64,000 nucleotides of DNA, taken from NCBI RefSeq assembly GCF_905171765.1, contig NC_053389.1, forward strand, positions 747,349,146-747,413,145. The letters run 5' to 3'. Origin of the DNA: Bufo bufo (taxonomy: Eukaryota > Chordata > Amphibia > Anura > Bufonidae). Position 1 is the first letter of the stretch, and each line of letters starts with the position of its first letter. The position numbers and the translations under genes are program-made. Below, one piece after another: positions 20,051-30,440 of this stretch. The notes below the pieces were generated by a model that saw nothing but the letters and a program-made list of their open reading frames with translations, was not told the DNA's origin and ran no database searches.

Positions 20051-21774
20051 TCCTCCTCAAAGGGCCTGAGCAAAAGTCATGTGTCACGCATGATCTGCCA
20101 CTGGCTGACATCGAAGTTACACAAGTGAGTACTCCTGTCTGCTTGGATCATCAAGAAATTGTTTATAGCCTTTCTCTATTCGTATAGTCTGTCTAACATA
20201 TGAAGGGTGGAATTCCAACGAGTGAAAACATCGCACATCAGCCTATGTTGAGGGATGCTGTTCTGCCACTGCAGCTCAAGGAGGGTGTGCTTTGCGGTGT
20301 ATGAGTGGCTGAAGTGCATGAAAAGTTTCCTGCCCATTTTTAGGATGTCTTGCAGATGGGTGGAAGACTTCAGGAACCGCTTGACAACCAGATTGAACAC
20401 GTGTAGGCAAGGCGCATGCTTTAGCTCTCCTTGACGCAGCACCAACACCATGTTCTTCCCGTTGTCGGTCACCATGGTTCAGATTTTCAGATGTCGCGGA
20501 GAAAGCCAGGATTAGATTTCTTGATGAAGGATACGGAGCAGTTCCTCCCCTGTGTGACTCTCTTCACCTAGGCAAACAAGGTGCAGAAGAGCGTGACACC
20601 ACCATGCCCTGCACATGTGGTATGCAGGAGGGGCACTGTGAATTGTCCCTGCAGTGGAGGCTGAGGACACGGTGGAGGATGAGGAGGCAGACATTGTCGC
20701 AGGACCAGCAGCGTGAGAACGTGGAGGCGGAAGCGGCATCACCTGGCCAAGTTGCTGGTGTGGCTGTACAGGAACTACATTCATCCAATGGGTCATAAAG
20801 GACATGTATTGTCCCTGACCGTAGTTACAGTTCCACACGTCCGTACTGCCGTGCACTCTGGCAGACACCAAAAGGCTCAAGGACTGGCTCACCTTCTTTT
20901 CTACATGTGTGGGCAGGGCAGGGCTGGTACAGCCTTTTTGGCAAAGAAATGACGGCTTGGGACTCTTCACCTCAGCTCTGCACAAGCCATCAGTTCTCTG
21001 AAAGGTGCAGAGTGCACCACTTGGAAAGGGAGTGACTGCAGCACTAGCAACTTGGACAGCAGCATGTTCAGCTTCTGCGCTGTTGGATAAGTGCATACAT
21101 AATGTTGTCTCTTGGCAATCACTTCGGTGATCGATTGCTGACAGAATGAGTGAAGAGGGGTAGGAGGAGGAGGAGCAGGAGCAGGAGCATCAGGACCTGG
21201 TAGATAATGGGAAGTGGTGGAGCCTTGAATGCCTGAAATCGGTTGCGTGCCACTGGGTGATGCAGGGGTTGCTGCGGCCGGCTGGAACACCACACTGGAG
21301 CCACGGTTCTCCCAGGCCACTTCATGGTGACGCTACATTTGTTGACGCACCCTGGCCAAGCTTTACCTTCTGCTCACAAATTCTACATATGGTCATGTTC
21401 ATCTCCTCCAGCGGCTTAACAAAACTGCCACACTGCAGAGTAGGTGATTTTACCCCCAACATTACAAACTGACTGCTACCGCCGCTACCTCCGTAAAACC
21501 GTGCACCGCTACCTCCTGGGCAGGTAGGCTCCTGCGATATGGATGGTCTACACCGGGCACGTTTGGCTACCAACCTCCCACTGCTGCCACCCTGCTTACG
21601 CCCGGCCATGCTACCGACTTGCTGGCTCTGCCGCTGCCTCACGAGCAAGCTGCCACCCTCTTCTCCCGATGATGAAGCTTCCTCATCAGAGGGGGTGAAG
21701 ACGTGATGACGTACGAGGTTTGCTACATCGCTCCTCCCTCCGACCGTTCTATGCCGCCGCACTATGCAAGACAC
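20051..21774 (-). pseudogene. hAT-B transposase: zinc finger and catalytic core
   Basis: Going down the minus strand: an N-terminal acidic/serine region (DEEASSSGEEGG) and a BED-like CRICEQKV motif (about 21400). A frameshift precedes HHEVAW, followed by a proline-rich linker. The catalytic stretch holds STDVWNC (first aspartate, about 20865), MVTDNGKNMV (second aspartate, about 20470) and RWNSTLHMLDRL (the hAT RW signature, about 20200). An FEE motif (catalytic glutamate, about 20060) stands right beside the PLE junction. Several frameshifts and stops separate the blocks. This is a distinct hAT subfamily from hAT-A and hAT-C, as seen by different linkers. Confidence 0.8.
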
Positions 21775-21894
21775 GAGCCACTCTATCTGAACCGCGGGAC
21801 CCCCCCACCTCTGGGCCCTTTGTGTTCTTCGGGACCATACTCTCAGTGGATCCCCTGCGTTAGTCCGCCTTGTCTGGCGGTGTCTGCTTGGTTA

Positions 21895-22095
21895 AAAGGT
21901 TAAAATTTCTCAACTTTATAAAGTATTGCTTAAAACACGATTTAATAATACAAGTTCTCTGGCACAAAAGGCTTGGCAAATTGATTGTCCGGGAATTTTC
22001 CTCGAAGATTGGGATAATATATTGATGAATTTAAGTATAGTTTCTTATAATTTTAATCAAGTTTTGGTTCAATTTAATATTAAATATTTAATATA
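21895..22095 (+). pseudogene. L1/Tx1-like LINE ORF2 C-terminal fragment
   Basis: The plus-strand frame reads roughly KISQLYKVLLK, then QKAWQIDCPG, LEDWDNIL and a Q-F-N-I-KYLI ending. That pattern (KxWexDL...W..i......s....q.N.Kyl.R) is typical of the region after the reverse transcriptase in L1 and Tx1 LINE proteins. It runs into an A-rich stretch directly followed by DNMT3-like sequence in the same orientation. Assignment rests on a short match. Confidence 0.45.
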
Positions 22096-22106
22096 TTTAA
22101 TTTAAA

Positions 22107-22725
22107 AAAAAGTGTTGCCTAAGACAGTAGAGAATCGGTCAGTCTACTGGTTATTCGACAATGTGGTTGCGATGGAGAAAGCATTCCAAAAAACAATTTC
22201 TCTCCACCTGGAGATGAATCCTCTCAAGATTGATGCAAGTGCGGTATCGGCTCATCGAGACAGATATTTCTGGGGAACCTGCCTGGCATGAACAGGCCTC
22301 TAGTAGCTACAGACAATGAGAAGATAAAGCTTCAAGACTGCTTGGAGCCCGGAAGAGTCCCGAAGTTCATCAAGATTCAAACCATAACTACCAGCCCCTG
22401 GTCTCTTCGTCAGGGAAAACATTGCGCATTCCCAGTCATCATGGATGGGAAGGAGGACATCCTGTGGTGCACAGAGATGGAGAGGGTCTTCGGATTCCCC
22501 CCGCACTATATGGACGTCTCAGAAATGAACCGCTGCTCTCAACAGAAGCTCCTGGGAATGGCATGGAGCGTCCCGGTCATCCAGCATCTATTTGCACTGC
22601 TGAAGGATTATTTTGAAAGCGTGTAGAAGCCACACAGGATTACCACTCTGCAGATTTATCATGGAGACACCGGATTTTATAATATTGCATTGCATATAAA
22701 GAAAAAAAAAAAGAAAAAAAATTGA
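22107..22725 (+). pseudogene. DNMT3-like processed pseudogene, C-terminal end
   Basis: The sequence encodes the end of a DNMT3-type cytosine-5 DNA methyltransferase without introns: YWLFDNVVAM, then [28 protein letters not shown] and [10 protein letters not shown] before a TAG at 22624. One base is missing around 22272 (RYFWG/PGMN), which breaks the frame; from there 112 codons are open (22288-22626). A short 3' untranslated part ends in an A-rich tail (about 22700-22725). The absence of introns plus the tail indicate a retrocopy of a 3' mRNA end. It lies inside the hAT-B N-terminal coding region. Which DNMT3 paralogue is the parent is undecided; some residues look 3B-like (KIQTITT, LKDYF). 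Confidence 0.8.
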
Positions 22726-23310
22726 AGCCCCTTCATCACCCGGCTCCCAAGTGCGATCAGCTACATCATCATTATCGAGTACTGTCTGCACATCACTGAT
22801 GTCCTCCTCAACCGTCTCTGGGTCAGGAGCTTGACCGCTCACAACACCAGCTCCCACGCCACTCTCCTCATCACTACTTGCCTGTCTACTCCACATCTTG
22901 GCTGGGCAGTAGCTGCTGACTGTACTCTAGTAGATCGTCCTCGCTGTATAGTGGAGTTGAGCCCACAGCATATAATAATTGTCTTACTGAGGGAACAGAA
23001 AAGGACAGAGGGAGGTTGAAGACAGGTGAGGGCACATGGCCTGCTCCCGGGCCATGTCAACTAAGGGTTGTGTCTGACGAACCCACTGACTCTTAGCTGG
23101 GGGTGTCTGATGTTACTAGCAACGAAGTCGAAGATCGAGTCAACCACTCAAGAACCTCTGGGTTGCTGGTCACGACACGACCGCTAGCTGACACTGGGAG
23201 CTCAGGCCTCTCAAAATGGCCCATGCTGCCAAGACCCCTTAACTCTGCTGCGACCTCTGCCTGCGCCATAAACATTTACTCCTTTGCCACTCCCCTGTGC
23301 AGGGCCTGGC
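22726..23310 (-). pseudogene. hAT-B transposase N-terminal segment
   Basis: The minus-strand pieces MFMAQAEVAAELRGLG (23275-23230), LEWLTRSSTSLL and SSDEESGVGAGVV...EEDISDVQTVLDNDDVAD (22870-22750) resemble the acidic N-terminal regions of the other hAT copies. The last part joins the 21774 segment once the retrocopy insertion is removed. Frames change more than once. Confidence 0.55.
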
Positions 23311-23339
23311 ACTTCTCTGTCTGACATACTGTTAGATTA

Positions 23340-24235
23340 AATAATCAAATGTTAGATCAAATATTTTTGCCACTAATACACGGCAAACTGGACTTTATAA
23401 TATATCACGGCACTGCTGACTGGCAATAAGGCTCTCATTTTTTTTCTACTTTTGCACAACACAAAAAGCTTTTCAACAGATAAGTGCAACAATGAATGGC
23501 GAATATATTTTTATTTTGCCACTGATACACCGCAAACTGGGCTTTAGAATATATCACTGCACTGCAGAATGGCAATTAGGCCCTAATTTCTTTCTACTTT
23601 TACACAAAAGGCTTTTAAAAGGATAAGTGCAACGCTGAACGGAGAATATATTTTTCTTTCGCCACGAATACACTGCAAACAGGACTTTAGAATATATCAC
23701 TGCACTGCTGACCGGCAATTAGGCCCTAATTTTTTTCTACTTTTACACACATGGCTTTTCAACAGATAAGTGCAACGCTGAACGGCGAATATATTTTTTT
23801 AATTTCGACACTAATTCACGGCAAACTGGGCTTTAGAATATATCATTGCACCGCTGACCGGCAATTAAGCCCTAATTTTTTTCTACTTTTACACAACACA
23901 AAAGGCTTTTCAACAGATAAGTGCAACGATGAGTGGCAAATATATTTTTATTTCGCCACTAATACACGGCAAACTGGGCTTTAGAATATATCACTGCACC
24001 ACAGAATGGCAATTAGGCCCTAATTTTTTTTCTACTTTTACACAAAAGGCTTTTCAAAAGATAAGTGCAACGCTGAACGGAGAATATATTTTTCTTTCGC
24101 CACTAATACACTGCAAACAGGACTTTAGAATATATCACTGCACCGCACAAGGGCAAATATATTTTTCTTTTGCTACTAATACACAGCAAAAAGGGCTTTA
24201 CAACATATAACTGCACCGTACAAGGGCAAATAAGT
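23340..24235 (-). repeat. Tandem repeats (about 143-152 bp), hAT-B 5' region
   Basis: Six or so units share GATAAGTGCAACGCTGAACG, TTTCGCCACTAATACACGGC, TTTAGAATATATCACTGCAC and GGCAATTAGGCCCTAATTTT. Their junctions are near 23480, 23622, 23765, 23917 and 24061. They lie between transposase start and element end. Similar units at 25925-26039 and 30017-30180 mark another copy of this hAT family. Confidence 0.8.
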
Positions 24236-24776
24236 TGTAATGTAGTAATATTTCTTTGTAATAAACACATGTTAATGGCTGTATCAAACAGCAATTGCAC
24301 CCCAATAACATGAATGGTTTGCTGGAATGACAGAGCTGTATAATGGCAATTTGTATCCTCATTCAGTGCACCAAGGTGTGATAGGATTGGAACCGCCCCT
24401 ACTGAACCCTGTTTTACATAACGGCTGTGGAACGATTCCTCCCTATCCTTTTCCTGCACTTATAAATAGTTTTTTCACCACAATCAAGTCTTTTCTATCA
24501 CTGTCCCTAGCGCCTGCAGATGTCTCTCCCTGCACTAAGTACGCTATTAAATGGCAGAATCTAAGATGGCTGACGCTATTTATAGTATGGGTGATCCTGA
24601 CTTCCTAGAGTTCCTTTCTCCATGTCCTCACACGTGCAGCAGCCATTTTAGAAAAAAAAAAAAGTGAATCGTTACAACGAAGAAGGAAATTCGGTTTCGG
24701 AGCAAATAAAAATTTTCTTCAAATTCTGATCAAATTCCTCTTCGTCAGCTTCGATTGGCTCATCTATAATTATTAC

Positions 24777-25291
24777 ATCTCTCTGTCACTGGTGCAAAAA
24801 AGTAGGATTGCACCAAAAAAAATGCCAACACATCACCCTTAGTATGGTATTTCTTTCTTATTGGTGCAAAGCAGCTGTATTGCACCCCTTGATAATGGAA
24901 GCAGGTCACCCTGAGACTTATTGGAAAAAAAATAAAGGCCTAACAGTCTCCCTGCCTATAGCAGAGTCCTGTCCCTGTCCCTACACTAGTCAGAGCAGAA
25001 TGGCGGCCCACCATGTGATCCAGCATTTATTCATGCATGGTCACATGATGTGCTGGCCAATCACAGCCATGCCAATACTAGGCATGATGACTTTGAAGGC
25101 TTACAAGTGCTCACAGCTTAATCGCTTGTTGATTGGCTGCGCTGCAACCTTTCAACAAGCTTTATTTAAAGTACAAAAAACTAACCCAGTCATGGACTTT
25201 GACACCAAAAATGCGGGTTCGTGTTCAGTACACGGACACCCAAATGTCCAGTACGGTCCGGAACGTGGCGATCCGGGTTCCCTCATCCTTA
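24777..25291 (-). mobile_element. hAT-C terminal segment (outer side of nested hAT-B)
   Basis: After the hAT-B target duplication the sequence resembles the terminal 500 bp of the 38.7-49.2 kb hAT. It has a CTGCGCTGCAACCTTTC-like stretch, then CGGGTTCGTGTTC...GTCCGGAACGTGG and the end CCTCATCCTTA. This is taken as the remainder of hAT-C. Confidence 0.5.
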
Positions 25292-25368
25292 CTTAAAACC
25301 TATCCCTATCCTGTATAGGCATCTAAATTTAGGAGAGCAGAACCTGCACATCGGCACATTGCTACGTG

Positions 25369-26039
25369 TTACTTATGAGCGAATCGAAGCTGACGAAGTG
25401 GAATTTCAGGATAAATTTGATTCACACCGAAGCTGAATTTCCTCACGCTTCGTGGTAACTAATCAAATTTTTTCCTAAAATGGCTGCTGCACATGTCAGG
25501 ACATGGAGAAAGGAACGCTGGGAAAGCGGGATCACCCATAATGCCATGCATGCAGCCAATCAGCAGCCAGCCAGCCCAGTGATGTCACAGCCCTATAAAT
25601 AGAGGCAGCCATCTTAGATTCTGCCATTTACCAGCGTACTTAGTGCAGGGAGAGATGTCTGCAGGCACTAGGGACAGTGTTAGAAAAAACTTCATTGTGC
25701 TAAAAAAACAATTTACAAGTGCAGGGAAAGATTATTCAAGGTGTACGGAAAGCATAGGGAGAAATCAATCCACAGCATTTCTGTTGAAAAGGGTTCAGTA
25801 GGGGAGGTTACAGCCTGGGTAATAGGAACATTCCTATTACACCTTGCAGCACTGACTGGGGATCCAAATTGCCATTATACAGCTCTGTAATTCCAGCAAA
25901 CCATTCTTATTAGGGTGCTGATTGATACAGGCATTAACAGGGTTTATTACAAGGCAATATTTCTATGTCTTATTTGCCCTTGTGCGGTGCAATTATAAAA
26001 AGTATGGCCTAATTTATGTTCAGCGGTGCAGTTGTATAT
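25369..26039 (+). mobile_element. hAT-D 5' terminal region (hAT-B family, plus strand)
   Basis: It starts TATGAGCGAATCGAAGCTGACGAAG, the same subterminal motif as the right end of hAT-B but in opposite orientation. The following AATGGCTGCTGCACATG, ATAAATAGAGGCAGCC and GCAGGGAGAGATGTCTGCAG match its inverted counterpart at 24480-24640. It is interrupted by a Gmr1-like element at 26040 and resumes at 30017. The far end may be the hAT terminus at 32178. Confidence 0.65.
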
Positions 26040-26323
26040 TGTGGGGTTTCGCTCTGGTAGATAGGGTAAGTACAGAGGCAAAATACAAGTTCTTAACTCA
26101 AAACGTCACAAAGCATTAGATCGCAAAGCTTCAGATCCCAAAAACAGAGACATCTCTGCTGAGCCCAGCTGCCTATTCAAGGACAGCCAGGTGCTGCCAA
26201 AACCCGGATCGGCATTTAAACTCTGGTCCAGTATTTGACCTCACCTGGCTGGAAACCAGCCCAGCCGCAAATGCTGGGAATAAAATACCTGCCTTGCCAG
26301 ACACAACCCCTCACTATATCACA
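26040..26323 (-). repeat. 3' LTR of Gmr1-like copy 2
   Basis: Reads (minus strand) from TGTGATATAGTGAGG to AAACCCCACA. It matches the 5' LTR of the same element but lacks about 150 bp in the middle. Confidence 0.75.
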
Positions 26324-26830
26324 TACCCCACCCTTAGATCAACCCTGGGGGGGTGGACACACGCCAGACAATGCACCCGGGACAGGGCATCTGCGTTTCC
26401 CTGCAACCAGCCTGCTCTGTGTTCTACTGAGAACTTAAAGTTCTGCAGAGACAAAAAACATCTGGTGACCCGGGAATTTCTGTCTTTGGCCTGGTTCATC
26501 CACTTGAGAGGGGAGTGGTCGGTCACCAGGCAAACTTTCTCCCCAACAAATAGTAGTGGAGAGACTCGAGTGCCCACTTGATAGCCAGGCACTCTCTCTC
26601 CACTATACTCTACGCTTGGTTTTGGCTGCGGTGAGCTTGCGGCTTCGGAAGGCAACGGATGTTTAACCCTGTTGACTGCCTGAGACAGTACAGCACCGAG
26701 GCCTGCTTCGGAGGCATCCATTTGTACCACAAACTCCCTCTTCTAGGCGGGCATCACCAAGACCTTATATTGATACAGCCCCTCAGGCGTAATGAAGGCA
26801 GTTCATGAAAACAGAAAAATACCGGGCTTG
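26324..26830 (-). pseudogene. RNase H end of pol, Gmr1-like copy 2
   Basis: The minus frame 26730-26314 carries QMDASEAGLGAVLSQ (first RNase H aspartate kept) and TDHSPLKWM, then VEHRAGWLQGNADALSR. The link to the reverse transcriptase is cut short: the YLDDI region is missing and the sequence jumps from the KVL region to RNase H. A purine-rich tract should precede the 3' LTR. Confidence 0.75.
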
Positions 26831-27320
26831 TCCTAATATCTCGATGAACTCATCCACCGGGGGCATGGGATACTCATCGAATTTGGAAACCTTGTTACGT
26901 TTTTCGAAAGTCGTTACAAAACCGCAACGTCCCTTCTGGCTTGGGTATCGATACTATAGGACTGGCCCACTCACTTTTTGACTCCTCAATGATGTCTAGC
27001 TGCAACATTAGCTGCACCTCCTCCGATATGGCTTGTTGCCAAGCCCCGGGTACCCGGTATGGTTTTAATCAGACTTTCTCATACTGGATTATGGAAGTGC
27101 GTCCAAGGAGGTCCGAGAACACATTCGTGTTCCGACTAACAAACTCCCTGGCCTCCTGAGTCTGTTTAGAGGAGAGGCCATCAGCAATTTTTACTATGGC
27201 AGCCATCTCTCTTGCATCAGACATAGGGGCCGGTACCTCTTTTCCTAGAAAACCCGGCTGCGGGCTGTCTTCTGTACAGGTTTCCCTATCTTTCCACAGT
27301 TTGAGTAAATTCACATGGTA
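26780..27320 (-). pseudogene. Reverse transcriptase N-terminal part, Gmr1-like copy 2
   Basis: Fragments on the minus strand give the approach to the RT domain: QEAREFVSRNTNVFSDLLG, an intervening EEVQLMLQLDIIEE-like stretch and the FRKLNK/PMPPVDELI motifs around 26850-26960. The motif holding the first catalytic aspartate is replaced by the same deletion junction (near 26800) as in copy 1. Not functional. Confidence 0.7.
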
Positions 27321-27339
27321 AACCTGCTCCGGCTTTTGC

Positions 27340-28007
27340 CGCCCTGGCTCGTGTACCTTGTAGTTTACATCTCCAATTTTTTCGAGAACCTAGCCAGGAA
27401 CTTACTGTCCACGGTCGGCATTAGAACCAAAACCCGATCACCCGGGTTAAAGATCCGGACCTGAGTCTGACGATTATAGACCCGACTCTGGGCTCGCTGA
27501 GCTGCCTCCATATGCTCCCTAACAAGAGGGAATACTGTCTCTATCCTATCTTGCATCTGGGTAACGTACTCAATGACACTTATGTGGCATTGAGTACGTT
27601 AAGAGACCGCAAGGGTGTCTGCAATATAGCAGTTCGAAGGGCGAGAACCCAGTAAAGGCCTGGGGTACCTCTTACAGTGCGAACGAGAGATAGGGCAGAA
27701 TGAGGTCCCAGTCCTTCCCGTCTTTAGACACTACCTTTTTCAACATATTTTTTTTATGTTTGGTAAACCTTTCTACTAGACCGTCCATTTGCGAATGGTA
27801 AACGGACGTCCGTAGTTGTTTTATGTGCAGCAACTTACAGAGTTCCCTCATCACCTTGGACATAAAAGTGGTCTCTTGGTCGGTCAGAACCTCATTAGGT
27901 AGTCCCACTCGGGAAAACATCTCCATTTACTCCTTAACTATGAGTTTGGCCGAGGTATGTCACAGTGGCACCGGCTCCGGATACCAAGTGGCATAGTCTA
28001 GAATGTC
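27340..28007 (-). pseudogene. Integrase C-terminal half, Gmr1-like copy 2
   Basis: The frame 27926-27672 holds VLTDQETTFMSKVMREL (second catalytic aspartate) and SQMDGLVERF (catalytic glutamate; the usual HPQTDG is altered). The piece 27556-27365 holds the linker and NPGDRVLVLMPTVDSKFLARF, the chromatin-interacting end. A MITE cuts it from its N-terminal half. Confidence 0.75.
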
Positions 28008-28010
28008 TAA

Positions 28011-28778
28011 GGCCTCTTTCACACTTGCGTTGTCCGGATCCGGCGTGTACTCCACTTGCCGGAATTACACTCCGGATCCGGAAAAACGCAAGTGTACTGA
28101 AAGCATTTGAAGACGGACCCGTCTTCCAAATGCTTTCAGTGTTACTATGGCACCCAGGACGCTATTAAAGTCCTGGCTGCCATAGTAGTAGAGGGGAGCG
28201 GGGGAGCGGTATACTTACAGTCCGTGCGGCTCCCGGGGCGCTCCAGAATGACGTCAGAGCGCCCCATGCGCATGGATGACGTGATCCATGTGATCACATG
28301 ATCCATGCGCTTGGGGCGCCCTGACGTCACTCTGGAGCGCCCGGGGAGCCGCACGGACGGTAAGTACACTGCTCCCCCGCTCCCCGCTACACTTTACCAT
28401 GGCTGCCAGGACTTTAGCGTCCCGGCAGCCATGGTAACCACTCTGAAAAAGCTAAATGTCGGCTCCGGCAATGCGCCGAAACGACGTTTAGCTTAAGGCC
28501 GGATCCGGATCAATGCCTTTCAATGGGCATTAATTCCGGATCCGGCCTTGCGGCAAGTGTTCCGGATTTTTTGCCGGAGCAAAAAGCGCAGCATGCTGCG
28601 GTATTTTCTCCGGCCAAAAAACGTTCCGTTCCGGAACTGAAGACATCCTGATGCATCCTGAACGGATTTCTCTCCATTCAGAATGCATTAGGATAATCCT
28701 GATCAGGATTCTTCCGGCATAGAGCCCCGACGACGGAACTCTATGCCGGAAGACAAGAATGCAAGTGTGAAAGAGCCC
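28011..28778. mobile_element. Palindromic MITE with TAA duplication inside integrase
   Basis: The ends are GGCCTCTTTCACACTTGCG and CGCAAGTGTGAAAGAGCCC; TAA flanks at 28008-28010 and 28779-28781. The 768-bp body is a near-palindrome with a GC-rich centre. The homologous integrase of copy 1 (around 54770) is uninterrupted and keeps a single TTA/TAA at this point, so the insertion boundaries are certain. Confidence 0.9.
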
Positions 28779-28781
28779 TAA

Positions 28782-29360
28782 GATGTGTTGATGCCCTCTG
28801 GTGGACTTTGGTACTGGGCCTATGAGGTCCATAGCTATTTGGTCAAACGGTACTTCGATAATCGGGAGAGGTACTAAGGGACTACGGAAATGTGATCCTG
28901 AGTTTTCTGCAGCCCCAGGTGACCCCCGAGAACGTGTTGGTAGCCTAGATCTAACACAAGCTTGCAATAAGCCTTGGGGAACATCAACTGCTCAATAGGC
29001 TCACCCCGTATTTGGTTTACCCGATACAGCATATCCTGATGAACCACATAACGGGGAAACACTGACTCTGCCCCAGGTTGTTGTGGTTCACCATCTACTA
29101 TTAACACATTTTCCCAGGCGCGGGATAGGGTTGGGTCCCGATGTTGGGCGATACCAAAATTATCCCCGGAGACATTGAGGTCTGCCAATTCAGGATCCGG
29201 CGGCAAGTCCTCCACATCTCCCACCATCACACTTAGCGGGGTTGTCCCCCCCTCTTCACCCCTACCGCTGGCCCTTCGGTCTCAGGTTCCCAGGGTTCTG
29301 GTCTCCCCCCTGCCACTCTGCTAGGGTTACCCCTGTCTCATGGGTATCAGTCACTCTCAT
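28782..29360 (-). pseudogene. Integrase N-terminal half with upstream region, Gmr1-like copy 2
   Basis: The frame 29230-28874 contains VGDVEDLPPDPELADLNVSG and the zinc-finger start LVLDLGYQHVLGGHLGLQKTQDH (HxxxxxH ligands), followed in another frame by PFDQIAMDLIGPV (first catalytic aspartate, about 28830). Most of the spacer that would carry the CxxC ligands appears lost. An upstream stub of gag (29560-29365) is fused to the protease end here. Confidence 0.75.
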
Positions 29361-29578
29361 AGTCTCCTGCTGCTGCTTATTTGCCTCGCATTGCTGCAGG
29401 TTTTCTCTCGCTGCTGCAGATTAGCCTCCCTGAGGGCTTTCACAATAGCCTCCATTTTGTCGTGGGGCACTGGTTGTAATACAGCTGGTTTAATGTACGA
29501 CATACAACCGTGCCTGAAAAATGCAGAAACCAAAAATATCTGCCAGCCTCACTGCTCTTGCACGCATCCTCCACCAAT

Positions 29579-30016
29579 TGTGGGGTTTTGCACTGGTAGA
29601 TAGGGTAAGCGGGTGCAGGACAGAGGCAAAGTACAAGTTCTTTACTCAAAAAGTCAGTGTTTATTGAATTGCAGAAAACAGCACGTAACGTTGCAGTCTT
29701 GTTGTTAATTCACACACAATAGAAAGTTAATATAAAACAAGTCACCTTGCTGGCAGTTCTGCCTCCAGTAGTCCACAGAAGGCTTTAGGGGGCCTGTTTC
29801 CCCAGCATGCGTCTCTCAGCCCTCCAGAATGGCACAAAGCCTCAAATCCCAAAAACAGAGACATCTCTGCTGAGCCCAGCTGCATATTTTAAGGACAGTC
29901 AGGTGCTGCCAAAACCCGGACCGGTATTTGACCTCACCTGGCTGGAAACCAGCCCAGCCGCACATGCTGGGAGGAAAATACCTGCCTTGCCAGACACAAC
30001 CCCTCACTGTGTCACA
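29579..30016 (-). repeat. 5' LTR of Gmr1-like copy 2
   Basis: The minus strand starts TGTGACACAGTGAGGGG and ends CCCCACA. The shared stretch with the 51.5-kb LTRs includes CAGCACCTGGC, GGTATTTTCCTCCC-type and TGCTGGGCTGG motifs. The next bases on the minus strand are the putative primer-binding site TGGTGGAGGATGCG. Confidence 0.8.
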
Positions 30017-30440
30017 ATATTCTAAACCCCTTTTTGCTCTGTATTAGTGGCAAAAGAAAAATATATTAGCTGTTCAGCGTTGCGCTTATATGTTGAAAAG
30101 CCTTAAGTGTAGTGGAAAAGTGGAAAAAAATTAGGGCCTGATTGCAGTTCATCAGTGCAGTTATATATTCTAATTCCCTTTTTGCGGTATGGACCAAATT
30201 GCGTAGTCGTGACATTTTTTATGTGAAACAGGCTTTTTTGGGGAAAATTGATGGGTGATTGTAGACCTTGTTCTGTATGAAACAATGTTATATGTTGAAA
30301 GGCCTTTAAGTGTAGTGTAGCCTTTAGTGTTAATCCGTTCGCCCAGGCAAACCAGGTGCAGAACAGCGTGAGAGTGATGAGAGAAGGTCACACATGGCTT
30401 GCATACACTACATGCCTCCAACATAATTCTTGGATCTCCT
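30017..30440 (+). mobile_element. hAT-D continuation, internally deleted
   Basis: After the LTR element the 5' tandem-repeat motifs of the hAT-B family return (TAGTGGCAAAAGAAAAATAT, TTAGGGCCTGA). At 30340-30420 a short piece matches the transposase region of hAT-B around 20573 (AGGCAAACCAGGTGCAGAA). Most of the transposase gene is missing. Confidence 0.5.

Larger units (their letters stand above)
11315..24768 (-). mobile_element. hAT-B: hAT transposon filled with later insertions
   Basis: The left terminus starts TAGAGACTAGTGAA and the right ends GGCTCATCTATA. Both are variants of the hAT end TAGAGATGAGCGAA. Flanking 8-mers ACTATTAC (11307-11314) and ATTATTAC (24769-24776) match at 7 of 8 positions, as expected of an aged hAT duplication. 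The minus-strand transposase is in five pieces: 23310-22726, 21774-20051, 16453-15926 and 14000-13505, with a 54-bp minisatellite after its C-terminus. Insertions account for the gaps: a MITE (11568-12116), a non-autonomous hAT (14001-15925), a PLE (16454-20050) and a retrocopy (about 21780-22725). Confidence 0.7.
6063..25291 (-). mobile_element. hAT-C: nested hAT transposon, 3' half lost
   Basis: Minus-strand hAT of the same family as the element at 38745-49199. Its N-terminal transposase half lies at 6064-8650, its 5' tandem repeats at about 8725-11306, and its outer terminus ends near 25291 (CCTCATCCTTA, resembling the CTCATCCCTA end of the other copy). The interior is split by a solo LTR (7113-7999), a non-autonomous hAT (8823-9811), a Tc1 element (10170-11218) and a whole second hAT (11315-24768). 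The other terminus and the C-terminal half of the gene are absent beyond 6063. Joining the two flanks of the inner hAT is supported by its near-perfect target duplication. Confidence 0.6.
26040..30016 (-). mobile_element. Gmr1-like Gypsy element, defective copy 2
   Basis: LTRs at 29579-30016 (438 bp, 5') and 26040-26323 (284 bp, 3', internally shortened) have TG...CA ends; ATAT flanks both sides (26036-26039, 30017-30020). Next to the 5' LTR stands TGGTGGAGGATGCG, the same primer-site sequence as in the 51.5-57.4 kb copy. Most of gag and all of the protease core are deleted: gag near 29365 joins the end of protease. Integrase precedes reverse transcriptase. A 768-bp MITE (28011-28778) sits in integrase and part of RT is missing. 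The element cannot move by its own enzymes. Confidence 0.85.
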
